From positions 124,001 to 188,000 of the forward strand of contig JAGIBK010000006.1 of NCBI GenBank assembly GCA_017744355.1: a stretch of 64,000 bases of DNA. The letters run 5' to 3'. The translations under genes and the position numbers were made by a program. The number at the start of each line of letters is the position of its first letter. Within the stretch, counting starts at the first letter, position 1. The stretch comes from a bacterium. Its GTDB lineage: Bacteria > Cyanobacteriota > Sericytochromatia > S15B-MN24 > UBA4093. Below are positions 1 to 8,282 of this stretch, piece by piece. The notes under the pieces were generated by a model. The model was not told the DNA's origin. It did no database searches and worked only from the letters and a program-made list of their open reading frames with translations.

Positions 1-632
1 ATGGTCGTCACGGCGATGCCGTCCTTGGCGACCTCGACCCGTAGGCCCTCCGAGAAGCCGCGCAGGGCGAACTTGGCGCAGTGGTAGGGCAACAGGTGGG
101 GCGAGGAAACCCGGCCGCCGATGGAGTCGATGTTCACGATCCGGCCGTAGCCGCGCGCGCGCATCCGGGGCAGGACCGCGAGGGTCGTGTGGAGCGCCCC
201 GTAGAAGTTGACCGCCATGATGTGCTCGAAGTCCTGGTAGGTCATGACCTCGGCGGGGCCGACCTGGATGATCCCCGCGTTGTTGACCAGCACATCGATC
301 TGGCCGTAGTGGGCCCCGACGACGGCGACGAGCTTCTCGGCTTGATCTCGGTCGGAGACGTCGCAGCGCACGGCGAGGACCTCGGCGCCGTGCGCCTCCA
401 GGTCCAGGCGCGCACGCTCGAGCTCGGCCTCGTCCCGCGCGCAGATGGCCAACCGGCAGCCCTGGCGCGCGAACTCGCGGGCAAGCAGCAGCCCCAGCCC
501 CCGCGAGCCGCCCGTGATGAGCACCACCTGGCCATCGAGACTCACCGGCCGGCGCTGAGCGAGTCGCCACCCCAAGTAGGCCGCGCCCGCTACGGCCAAC
601 CACAAAGTGCTCCTGCCTGAAGGCTTCTTCAT
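1..632 (-). CDS. Short-chain dehydrogenase/reductase, C-terminus outside window
   Basis: NAD(P)-dependent oxidoreductase of the classical SDR family; substrate unknown. Reading the minus strand from ATG 632 gives an open frame to the window edge (about 210 residues). It opens with a hydrophobic stretch (TLWLAVAGAAYLGW) that may anchor the protein. The cofactor-binding motif TGGSRGLG follows, then NNAG, a catalytic Ser in VNIDSIGG and the YHCAK (YxxxK) pair. A GAAGGAAGG ribosome-binding site lies just upstream of ATG. The family assignment is secure from the ordered motifs; the C-terminal substrate region is missing, so no specific reaction can be given. Confidence 0.85.
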   Translation of the reverse strand, partial: MKKPSGRSTLWLAVAGAAYLGWRLAQRRPVSLDGQVVLITGGSRGLGLLLAREFARQGCRLAICARDEAELERARLDLEAHGAEVLAVRCDVSDRDQAEKLVAVVGAHYGQIDVLVNNAGIIQVGPAEVMTYQDFEHIMAVNFYGALHTTLAVLPRMRARGYGRIVNIDSIGGRVSSPHLLPYHCAKFALRGFSEGLRVEVAKDGIAVTT

Positions 633-756
633 GGGGGCCCCCTTCCTTCTCTTCCAAGGCTCACAGGGCAATGGTGCCAGCCCCCCGCAAGGGAGTCACC
701 AGACGGACGGAATGCGGTATGATCCGGGCAGTCGTCCTTGTCGAGGAGCCACCCCC

Positions 757-1350
757 ATGTCCACTGCCCCCAAGGCCTTTCCCTACGGCACCCACCCCGC
801 CGTCGCCCACATGCGCGCGATCGCGGACAACCTCCAAAAGAAAACCGGCAAATCGCTCGCCGAGTGGATCGCCTTGGTCGAGGCCGAGGCCCCGGCCACG
901 GAAAAGGAGCGCATGGCCTGGCTCAAGGCCGAACACCAGCTCGGGCGGGACACGGCCATGACCATTCTGGAGTTCGCCAAGGGCGAGCAGGAGTACGACC
1001 CCGAAGCCATGGTCGCGGCCATGTACGACGGCCCCAAGGCGGCTCTCGTCCCGATCTACGAGCGCCTGATGGAGCTTGCCCTCGCGCTGGGCGAGGACGT
1101 GAAGGCCGCCCCGTGCTCGACCTACGTGCCGCTGATGCGCAGGCGCCAGTTCGCGGTGATCAAGCCGACCACCCGGACCCGCATCGACCTGGGGCTCGCG
1201 CTGGGCGACCAAGAGGCGAGCGGACGGCTTGCGATCGCGAAGAACGTGGGCAGCGCGCGCATCACCCACTGCGTCGGCATTTCCAGACTCGATGACATCG
1301 ACGAGACCGTGAGCCGCTGGCTCAAGGAAGCCTACGAACAGGACGCCTGA
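757..1350 (+). CDS. DUF4287/DUF5655 domain protein
   Basis: A 197-residue soluble protein of unknown function. The N-terminal segment (HPAVAHMRAIADNLQKKTGK) looks like DUF4287, a short helical domain; the C-terminal half, which ends with a predicted TATA-box-like fold region (residues about 90-195), resembles DUF5655, often paired with it. I chose ATG 757 over an upstream in-frame ATG at 607 because GAGGAG lies 9 bases before it and a TATGAT -10-like hexamer (718-723) sits between the two. Next gene follows 23 bp downstream, likely one transcript. Family recognition is from sequence memory, not a search. Confidence 0.7.
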   Translation: MSTAPKAFPYGTHPAVAHMRAIADNLQKKTGKSLAEWIALVEAEAPATEKERMAWLKAEHQLGRDTAMTILEFAKGEQEYDPEAMVAAMYDGPKAALVPIYERLMELALALGEDVKAAPCSTYVPLMRRRQFAVIKPTTRTRIDLGLALGDQEASGRLAIAKNVGSARITHCVGISRLDDIDETVSRWLKEAYEQDA

Positions 1351-1373
1351 TCACCAGCGAAGAGGAGGGACCC

Positions 1374-1676
1374 ATGGCCTTCAAGGACACCCTCGACGAG
1401 TACCTGCGCCGCTACGAGGCGGAGCACACCAAGTTCGCCACCCGGCTGACGCACGTCGTCGGCATCCCGCTGATCGTCGCGAGCCTGCCGCTGCTCTTCG
1501 TCCGCTGGAAGCTGGGGCTCGCACTCTTCGTGCTCGGCTGGGTCTTCCAGTTCATCGGCCACCGCATCGAGGGCAACAAGCCCGCCTTCTTCGGAGACCC
1601 GCTGTACCTCTTGGTCGGTGTCATCTGGGTCGGCCAGGAGATCCTCGGCTGGTTTTCGCCCCGTCGCTCGGCCTGA
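1374..1676 (+). CDS. DUF962/Mpo1-like membrane protein
   Basis: A 100-residue protein with hydrophobic segments at about 27-60 and 78-92. It carries the family signature THVVGIPLI near residue 26 and a GHRIEGNKPAFFGDPLYLL block (about 63-81). These match DUF962 (YGL010w/Mpo1-like). The yeast member Mpo1 is a dioxygenase acting on 2-hydroxy fatty acids; whether this bacterial protein has that activity is inference. A good RBS (AGAGGAGGG) precedes ATG 1374. It ends 9 bp from the convergent MFS gene. Confidence 0.75.
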   Translation: MAFKDTLDEYLRRYEAEHTKFATRLTHVVGIPLIVASLPLLFVRWKLGLALFVLGWVFQFIGHRIEGNKPAFFGDPLYLLVGVIWVGQEILGWFSPRRSA

Positions 1677-1684
1677 GCAGAGCC

Positions 1685-2932
1685 TCAGGCGGGCAAGGCC
1701 TCGCCCTTCGTCTCGGTCCCCAGCCAGGCGGCCACGAGCCCAACCCAGAAGATCCCGGCGAAGACGAGGGCCATGGGCCCGAAGCCGCCAAACAAGGCGA
1801 CCAGCGGCCCGACGCCGAGCACCGCAATTGCCGTCACCAGGCGCCCCACGTTCAGGCAGAAACCCGCCGCGCTCCCACGGATGGCCGTGGGGAACAGCTC
1901 CGGCAGGTAGACCGAAAGCCCCGCCTGGGTCAGCCCCAGGCACAGCCCGAGCATCGCGGTCGCCGCGTAGACTCGGGGCGAGAAGGCCCCATGGCCCGCA
2001 AAGAGCCAGAAGGCCGCACCGAAGGCCCCGGCGAAGCCGAGCATGAGCCCCTTCCTGCGCCCGAGGGCCTGGGCGAGCACCCCGGCGAGCAAGCAGCCGA
2101 CAATCGAGCCCACTCCGTTCCAGAGGGTGACGAGGCTACGCACCTCGGCAGGACTGCCGGGCAGCGCCTGCGCCCAGGTCGGCACCCAGGCGAGCGTTCC
2201 CCAGTAGCCCACCAGCAAGCTGGTATAGGCGACAGCCCCCACGAGCAGGCCCTTGCGATGCTCGGGGGCAAGCAAGTGCTTCAGAAGACGCCCAGGCGCT
2301 CCGCGCTGCGCCTGCCAGCGCTCGGGCTCACGCAGGCCCCAGCGTAGCAAGACGGCGAGCAGTGCCGGCAGCGCGCCCACCATGAAGAGCAAACGCCAGT
2401 CATGAATCCGGTAGTGCAGGGCCCCGGCCAGGAAGACGCCGGTGGAGTAAGAGGTGATGAGGGCGCCCACGGCGATCGCCCGGCTGCGCTCAGGCCAGAC
2501 CTCCGAGAGGTAGGTCGTGATGGCGACCAGCTCGCCCCCCACCCCGATCCCGGTCAGGAAGCGGCAGACGAGCAAGACCTGCCAGTTGGGCGAGAAACCT
2601 GCAAGGCCCGTGAAGACCGAGTACAGCCCCACCGAGATCACCATGGCCTTCACCCGGCCGATGCGATCGCCCAGGTAGCCGAAGCCGAGCCCCCCGAGCA
2701 TCCAGCCGAGCAAGAAGGCAGAGCTGATCCAGCCGCCGACCAGCCCCACGACGGCAGGCCCCGCTCCGCCGAGCAACTCGCCCAGGGCCTGGGGCATGGC
2801 CATGGCCATCACGGTCGAGTCCAGGCCGTCGAAGACGCCGCCAAGCCAGCAGGCGAGAAAGGCGAACAAGTGGAAGGGGCGCACCCCTTGAAAGAGGCGT
2901 GCGGGCGGGTGAGCGAGTTGTGGCGCGGTCAT
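1685..2932 (-). CDS. MFS transporter, AAHS/SHS-like
   Basis: Inner-membrane secondary transporter of 415 residues with about 12 hydrophobic segments. Typical major-facilitator features are seen: FDGLDSTVMAMAMP in TM1, then GYLGDRIGRVKAM (the loop 2-3 GxLaDrxGrr motif) and the PELFPTAIRGSAAGF motif common in sugar/organic-acid porter subfamilies. This pattern suggests an aromatic-acid or metabolite:H+ symporter, but substrate is unknown. Its ATG overlaps the stop of the upstream histidine kinase by 4 bp (ATGA), so the two are co-transcribed and translationally coupled. The kinase might sense the same solute. Confidence 0.85.
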   Translation of the reverse strand: MTAPQLAHPPARLFQGVRPFHLFAFLACWLGGVFDGLDSTVMAMAMPQALGELLGGAGPAVVGLVGGWISSAFLLGWMLGGLGFGYLGDRIGRVKAMVISVGLYSVFTGLAGFSPNWQVLLVCRFLTGIGVGGELVAITTYLSEVWPERSRAIAVGALITSYSTGVFLAGALHYRIHDWRLLFMVGALPALLAVLLRWGLREPERWQAQRGAPGRLLKHLLAPEHRKGLLVGAVAYTSLLVGYWGTLAWVPTWAQALPGSPAEVRSLVTLWNGVGSIVGCLLAGVLAQALGRRKGLMLGFAGAFGAAFWLFAGHGAFSPRVYAATAMLGLCLGLTQAGLSVYLPELFPTAIRGSAAGFCLNVGRLVTAIAVLGVGPLVALFGGFGPMALVFAGIFWVGLVAAWLGTETKGEALPA

Positions 2933-5112
2933 GCGAGTTCTTTGATGGCCTCGGGCGATTTCGGAAGGGTGAACCAGAAGCGCGCGCCCTCACCGGGCGC
3001 GCTCTGCACCCCGATGGTACCACCGTGGGCCTCGACCAGCACCTTGCTGATGTTCAGGCCGAGCCCCGTGCCCTTGCCCTTCTTGAGACCGGCCTCCAGC
3101 TGCGAGAAGCGCTGGAAGAGGCGAGGCATGTCCACCGCGGCGATCCCCTCGCCGTCGTCCTCGACCTCGCAGCGGACGAACTCGTCGTCGTCCATCAGGC
3201 GGACACGGACGACCCCGCCCGGCGGGCTGAACTTGACGGCGTTGCTGATGAGGTTCGTCAGCACCTGACAGACGCGCTGCGGATCCACCCAGGCGACGAG
3301 CGGGTGCGCAGGGGCCTCCAGGCGAATCGTCACCCGGGCATCCTCGGCGAGCGGCCGGAAGCTCTCGACGATCTCCTGGGCGCTCGTGGCGAGCTCCTGC
3401 TCGGAATGGCGCAGGGTGAAGGTCCCCGCCTCGATCCGCGCGAAGTCGAGCAAGTCGTTGAGCAGGCCTTCGAGACGCTGGCTCGCCATCTGGATCTGCC
3501 AGACGAAGCGCGTTTGTTCCGAGCTCAGAAGACCGCCGATGCCTTCCTCAAGGAACTCGGCGTAGCCGCGAATGGTGGTGAGCGGGGTCCGCAGCTCGTG
3601 CGAGACCGAGTTCACGAAGTTGCTCTTGAGCCGGTCCAGCTCCTTGAGCTGCTCGTACTGGACCTGTAACTGGCGCTCCTGGTGGCTCAGCTCCGCGTTG
3701 GCCTCCTCGAGCTCGGCGGTGCGCTGCTCGACCCGTGCCTCGAGGGTGTCCCGCGCCTCTCTCAGGCGCTGGGTCATCCCGGCGAAAGCCTCGGCGAGCG
3801 TCCCGATCTCATCCTGGGTCTCGGTTGGGAGCGCCTGCAAGGCCTGCGGCGAGAGGTCGCCCCGGCTCACCTTCCGCGTGGCCTCCAGCAAGCGCTTGAG
3901 GGGCTGGGCGACCTTGCGGCGCAGCACCCCACCCATCAGGAAGACCTCGACGCACAAGGAGAGCAGCCCCGCGAGCAGGACCGCCCCTGCGGCCTGGATA
4001 GCGCTCGTCCACATGAGCCGCTTGGGATAGACGACCGCCAAGTACCAGTCGGGGCCGGCGATGCGCCCAGCAGCCACGAGGCGGTCGTGGCGGGTATCGT
4101 TCAGCACGCCCGGCTTCGTCGCCGTCGTCACCAGGCGATAGAGGTCCTGCAAAGCGGCATCCCCGTCCCGCGCGATGTAGAAGTCCCCCTTGAGGCGCGC
4201 GATCTCGTCGGCCAGGCCGGGGTGCGCAATGAGACGCCCGTCCTTCCTGAAGAGCACGGCCGTCGTGCCGGGCAGGTGGCGCTCGTAGATCCCGTCGATC
4301 AGGCGCTGCAGCGAGATGTCCGTCCCGATCGCCCCCAGGTAGCGCTTGTCCAGATCGATGGGGGTGATGCAGGACGTCATCCAGAGCTGCGAGATCTCGT
4401 CGAGGTAGATGCGGGTCCAGCGGGTCTCGCGGGTCGGGTTCACCTCCGGCAGGCCCAGCTCGTAATACTCGTGCCCCTGAAAGCGATAATCCGCCCCCGG
4501 ACTCCAGCGCAAGCCAGGCCAGTAGATGAGCAGGCTCTTCTCCGGCGCGAGAAAGTACAGGTTGAGAAAGGGCGGCGCTCCGGCCGAGAGGCTGGCCTCC
4601 CGGCCTCCCGCGAGCACCTGGCCGAACTGACCGAGCAGTTCGAAGGCCGCCAGGTGCCGGTGAGCGAAGTCCGAGCTCATGGCGGCATCCACCTCGGCGA
4701 AGCCCGACAGGTGGCGCGCGTACATCCCGCCCAGCTCATGCGTCCCGCTGAAGAAGGGCGCACGCACCCGCTGCGCACCGTCGGGTGCCGTCTCGAAGAT
4801 GCGTCCGAGGTCGGGGGGCTGCTTGCTTTCCGCCTGGAGGCGATAGCGCGCCAGGAAGTCGTCTCGCCACTGGTGCTGCTTGGCGACGATGAACTGGAAC
4901 CACTGGCTCTCGCTGCGCGATCGCTCGGTGACGAACTGCTCGAGCTCCAGCTTGATGCTCCGCTCGCGTAGGTCGGCCACCTGGGTGTAGCCGAACAGGC
5001 TCACCAACACCACGACGCCCCCGACACGCAGGGCCATCTGGCGCAAAGCTGCGGCAATCAGCGAGGGACGCTCGGATCTGTCTGGCGACGTTGAAGGCTC
5101 ACTTGACATCAT
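2929..5112 (-). CDS. Sensor histidine kinase: dCache-HAMP-HisKA-HATPase
   Basis: Membrane sensor kinase of about 727 residues. An N-terminal TM (about 28-45) is followed by a large periplasmic region resembling dCache (ligand sensing), a second TM near 365-390, HAMP (RKVAQPLKRLLEATRKVSRG), a coiled coil, HisKA with the phospho-acceptor His about 505 in SHELRTPL, and an ATPase domain with NLISNAVKF (N box), DDGEGIA (G1) and GKGTGLGL (G2). All catalytic motifs are present. No response regulator lies beside it, so it is an orphan or has a distant partner. A TTG precedes two tandem ATGs; I chose ATG 5112. It is coupled by ATGA to the downstream MFS transporter. Confidence 0.9.
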   Translation of the reverse strand: MMSSEPSTSPDRSERPSLIAAALRQMALRVGGVVVLVSLFGYTQVADLRERSIKLELEQFVTERSRSESQWFQFIVAKQHQWRDDFLARYRLQAESKQPPDLGRIFETAPDGAQRVRAPFFSGTHELGGMYARHLSGFAEVDAAMSSDFAHRHLAAFELLGQFGQVLAGGREASLSAGAPPFLNLYFLAPEKSLLIYWPGLRWSPGADYRFQGHEYYELGLPEVNPTRETRWTRIYLDEISQLWMTSCITPIDLDKRYLGAIGTDISLQRLIDGIYERHLPGTTAVLFRKDGRLIAHPGLADEIARLKGDFYIARDGDAALQDLYRLVTTATKPGVLNDTRHDRLVAAGRIAGPDWYLAVVYPKRLMWTSAIQAAGAVLLAGLLSLCVEVFLMGGVLRRKVAQPLKRLLEATRKVSRGDLSPQALQALPTETQDEIGTLAEAFAGMTQRLREARDTLEARVEQRTAELEEANAELSHQERQLQVQYEQLKELDRLKSNFVNSVSHELRTPLTTIRGYAEFLEEGIGGLLSSEQTRFVWQIQMASQRLEGLLNDLLDFARIEAGTFTLRHSEQELATSAQEIVESFRPLAEDARVTIRLEAPAHPLVAWVDPQRVCQVLTNLISNAVKFSPPGGVVRVRLMDDDEFVRCEVEDDGEGIAAVDMPRLFQRFSQLEAGLKKGKGTGLGLNISKVLVEAHGGTIGVQSAPGEGARFWFTLPKSPEAIKELA

Positions 5113-5156
5113 CAAGCGACACTATACCCCGCCATGGCAAATCTCGCCGCGAAGAA

Positions 5157-6083
5157 TTATTGAGGCGAGCGAGCCTCCTGGGCGCGCAGGAAGGCCTCGA
5201 CCCTGGGCCGCGCAAGCCATGCCGCGCGCCAGCGCTCGGGCACCACCGCCCCTTCGGCCGCACCGAGGATCATGCCGAGCCCGAGGCCCCGCGCCGCCGA
5301 ATCGCCGCCGGCCGTCGCGTTCGCGATCAGCGCAGCCTCGAGGTCGTTGGGATGCGCGAGCGCCAGGGCGAGCATGGAGGGGAAGGCGCCCGAGACGCCG
5401 CAGGCGGGGCCGAGCGCCTGAACGGCCTCGGTATCGCCCGCCGAGACGGCCGCGCGCGCAGCTTCCAGTTGCTCGGCTACAGGCAGGAGGTAGTAGCTCG
5501 CCTTCGCGGCGCTGGCGAGGGCCTCGGGCACGCTTTCGCCCCGCAGCACCGCGCGCGTCGCACGCACCAGGAAAGCCGCCGCGTCGGAGACCGCCACGTC
5601 GCGATGGGTCAGCGCGGTCTGGGCCCGCGCCGCCTCCACGACGACCTCGTCCGGCGCGTCCGCGAGCGCGACGAGCAAGGGCGCGATCCGGGTCGCGCCA
5701 CCCAGGTCCGAAGAGGGCGAGCCAGCCTCGGTGGCGGGCATGCCGGCTTCCAGGTTGGCCAGGGTGGTCTTGGTGGCCCCGTCGCAGTAGCCGGGGTAGT
5801 CGGCCCACATGGCGCGCCAGCGCGTGGCGAAGGCGTTCGGATCGAAAGGCTGACCGGGGACCAGGGAGTCCATCAAGGTGAGCGCCTGGTCGCCGTAGTG
5901 GGTCTGAGCGCCGGCGGGCCGTCCTGCGTGGTAGCTGGTGGCAGGCGGCGCGACCACTTCGTCGACGCGCCCGAAGGTGCGCGTGATCGCCTCGGGATCG
6001 TAGATCCAGTGGGCGGGCAGGGCCAGCGAATCGGCAATGAGCGAGGCTTCGAGTAGGGTGGCAAGACGTGACGACTGCGGCAT
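5157..6083 (-). CDS. ADP-ribosylglycohydrolase-fold protein (J1-crystallin/SelJ-like branch)
   Basis: A 308-residue all-helical protein of the DraG/ADP-ribosylglycohydrolase superfamily. Visible family blocks are ADSLALPAHWIYD near residues 18-30 and ANATAGGDSAARGLGLG near 250-266. Canonical hydrolases carry an acidic metal-binding pattern such as GxDTDT at the second site; here it reads GGDSAA, losing the second Asp. The HWIYD variant is what I recall of J1-crystallin and selenoprotein-J-like members, whose activity is unsettled. AAAGGAG lies 8-9 bases before ATG 6083. It is divergent from the FUSC exporter gene and has no obvious toxin partner. Confidence 0.75.
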   Translation of the reverse strand: MPQSSRLATLLEASLIADSLALPAHWIYDPEAITRTFGRVDEVVAPPATSYHAGRPAGAQTHYGDQALTLMDSLVPGQPFDPNAFATRWRAMWADYPGYCDGATKTTLANLEAGMPATEAGSPSSDLGGATRIAPLLVALADAPDEVVVEAARAQTALTHRDVAVSDAAAFLVRATRAVLRGESVPEALASAAKASYYLLPVAEQLEAARAAVSAGDTEAVQALGPACGVSGAFPSMLALALAHPNDLEAALIANATAGGDSAARGLGLGMILGAAEGAVVPERWRAAWLARPRVEAFLRAQEARSPQ

Positions 6084-6166
6084 GGATGCGGCTCCTTTCG
6101 ATGGAGTAGCATGCTACCACGCGGCCTCTGCCCCCTTGAAGCTGAGCGCCTGCGTTTGGAGTCGCC

Positions 6167-8110
6167 ATGATTCGATCGCTTGGCAGCAAGCTGGGGCTCG
6201 ATGCAGCCGCCGTGCAGGGTGGCCTGAGGCTGGCCTTCGCGGCCTGGCTCGCCTTCTCCATCGCGGCCTTGTTGCATGTCCAGAATGCCTACTGGGCCGC
6301 GATGCCGATCTGGGTCGTCGCCCAGTCGTCGCGTGGCCTGTTGCTGGAGCGAGGCCTGTTCCGCTTGGTCGGGACCCTCATCGGCGCAGGCGTCGGCCTC
6401 GGCATCCTGCACGTCCCTGCCGCTCCTTGGCTGCAACTTGCGCTGCTCGGGATCTGGGTAGGGGTCTGCGGTGCGCTCACGCATCTCTTGCAAGGCGTTC
6501 GCTCCTACGGCGCCTTGTTGGGCGGCATGACGGCGGCGATCGTCGTGCTGCCCACCGTGCTGGCACCAGACCAATCGCTCGAGCTCGCTCTCTCGCGTAT
6601 CGCCTGCACGCTCATCGGCGTCCTGGTCGTCACCTTGGTAACGGGCCTCTTCACGCCTAAAGCACGCCGCCAGGCCTTTTATCAGCGTGCGCGTCAGCTT
6701 GCGGGTGATGCCGTCGCATTCGCGGCCGATGCCATAGGCGGCTCGCAGCAGGATGAGCTGGAGCGGCGCATCCTGAGCGAGATGAGCGAAATCGACGCCG
6801 CGGCCCACATGGTCTCGGCCGGCTCGCTCGAAGGTTCTCGCCGTCTCAAGCACGTCCACGCGTTGGTGGCATCCTCCCTGGCCGTCATGGCAGCCGGGGC
6901 GGCGATCCGCGCTCGCTGCCGACGCGGCGGCACGGTGCCTGAGACCTTACCGGTTCAATTGAACGCCCTGGCAGATCAGCTACGCTCGCAAGCCCTATCG
7001 GCCGCCCCGGCGCTCGAGATGGCGGCGCTTCGAGCAGCCGACCCTCTCTTCGAACGGCTGGCGAGCGCGCTCGATTCGCTCGTCAACGCCGAGGCCGCTT
7101 TGTTCGCAGATCCGGGCGAGACGAACGCCCGCTCGTTTGGCAAGGAAACAGCCTACCTGGCGCCTCATCGCGACTGGATGCTTGCGCGTAGCACGGGGCT
7201 TGTTTGCGGCGCCGGCACGTTTCTGGCAGCGTTTCTCGGGCTGGCATCCGGCTCGCACGTCGCCGAGCTCGCGGCCCTCGGGGTCTGCATCTTCTCGATG
7301 GTTCTGGGCGCCATGTCGACGCCGCAAGCGATCGCTCCGAAGCTCTTCACAGGCATCGTTGTGGGCGCCCTCGTCGCCACGTTCTACCGCTTCGCCCTGC
7401 AGCCGCACATCGAAACGACGGCAGGCTTGATCCTCTCCGTGGCGCCCTTCTTGCTTGTCGGCGGCCTGGCACGGGCAAGCCGACGAACCGCGATTCCCGC
7501 GCTGGACGCGAACATGTGCTTTCTTCTCGCAAGCCGGGCCGGCATGCCCGCAGCCAGCGCAGGCGAAATCCTGAGCGGGGCGCTCGCCCTCGTCCTGGGG
7601 GCAGGGGTGGTGTCGGCATGGTTCATGATCCTGCCCCGACGCGCGAGTAAACAGGCCGAAGAGGCTGCCCGCCTCATCCGGCAAGACCTCGGCCGGATGA
7701 TGACACGCAAGGCATCGCTCTCTTCCGAAGCGTGGCACCCTCGAACCGCGCGGCAGATCTTGCGGCTCCAGCTTCATCTCAGCCGCGCAAGCGAACTAGG
7801 CGAATCGGCTCCCCGTGGGCTACTCGCAGCGCTGAATCTCGGCCAGGCGATCGCGAGCTTGCAAGAAGCTGCGCGCAGCCAAGATTTGCCCCCCAGCGCC
7901 CGCTCAGCTGCAGAGAAAGCGTTGAATATCCTCTCGTTGTTCGCAAACGATCCCTGGGGGACGTCAGATAGATTGCTTCACCGAGCAGCAGCGCTCGGTG
8001 ATAGCGTCGTATCGCAGGCAATGCGAGATGCCGCCGATGCGCTTCTTGAAGGGGCGGAGCTCTATGCCTACGGCGCCATCACCAGCCCCCGCTCGACAAG
8101 GCAAGGCTAG
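6167..8110 (+). CDS. FUSC-family (AaeB/YccS-like) membrane exporter
   Basis: A 647-residue integral membrane protein with two similar halves. Each has a hydrophobic hexad (about 20-170 and 345-490) followed by a soluble helical region, the typical FUSC (fusaric acid resistance/aromatic carboxylate efflux) architecture. The N-terminal GGLRLAFAAWLAF and NAYWAAMPIWVV blocks match the family. Function is presumably efflux of small aromatic or other organic compounds across the inner membrane; no substrate can be read from sequence. GGAG lies before ATG 6167. The gene stands alone, divergent from the ADP-ribosylglycohydrolase-like gene. Confidence 0.8.
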   Translation: MIRSLGSKLGLDAAAVQGGLRLAFAAWLAFSIAALLHVQNAYWAAMPIWVVAQSSRGLLLERGLFRLVGTLIGAGVGLGILHVPAAPWLQLALLGIWVGVCGALTHLLQGVRSYGALLGGMTAAIVVLPTVLAPDQSLELALSRIACTLIGVLVVTLVTGLFTPKARRQAFYQRARQLAGDAVAFAADAIGGSQQDELERRILSEMSEIDAAAHMVSAGSLEGSRRLKHVHALVASSLAVMAAGAAIRARCRRGGTVPETLPVQLNALADQLRSQALSAAPALEMAALRAADPLFERLASALDSLVNAEAALFADPGETNARSFGKETAYLAPHRDWMLARSTGLVCGAGTFLAAFLGLASGSHVAELAALGVCIFSMVLGAMSTPQAIAPKLFTGIVVGALVATFYRFALQPHIETTAGLILSVAPFLLVGGLARASRRTAIPALDANMCFLLASRAGMPAASAGEILSGALALVLGAGVVSAWFMILPRRASKQAEEAARLIRQDLGRMMTRKASLSSEAWHPRTARQILRLQLHLSRASELGESAPRGLLAALNLGQAIASLQEAARSQDLPPSARSAAEKALNILSLFANDPWGTSDRLLHRAAALGDSVVSQAMRDAADALLEGAELYAYGAITSPRSTRQG

Positions 8111-8231
8111 CTGCCTCCAACTCGTCGAATCATCGTTTTTTGATGAAATTGATGGACCAGACCCATCCGAAAAAGCCCAAATCAAATTCAAATCGGATAT
8201 CCTGGGCATATGAGATCCGAGCCCTGAATCC

Positions 8232-8248
8232 GACCTGAGTATCAGGTC
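8232..8248 (+). other. Short perfect hairpin in the ATP-grasp leader
   Basis: Seven-bp perfect stem GACCTGA/TCAGGTC with a 3-nt GTA loop, 35 bases before the GTG start of the ATP-grasp gene. It may be a small operator palindrome or an RNA leader hairpin; there is no T-run after it, so it is not an intrinsic terminator. Confidence 0.4.
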
Positions 8249-8282
8249 CACCGGCTACCCTGCGGCAGAGAGGAAACAAGCA

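Noticed and set aside
2402..4971. Long open frames on the plus strand opposite the MFS and histidine-kinase genes
   Set aside because: High-GC mirror frames; the minus-strand proteins carry complete family motifs and these do not.
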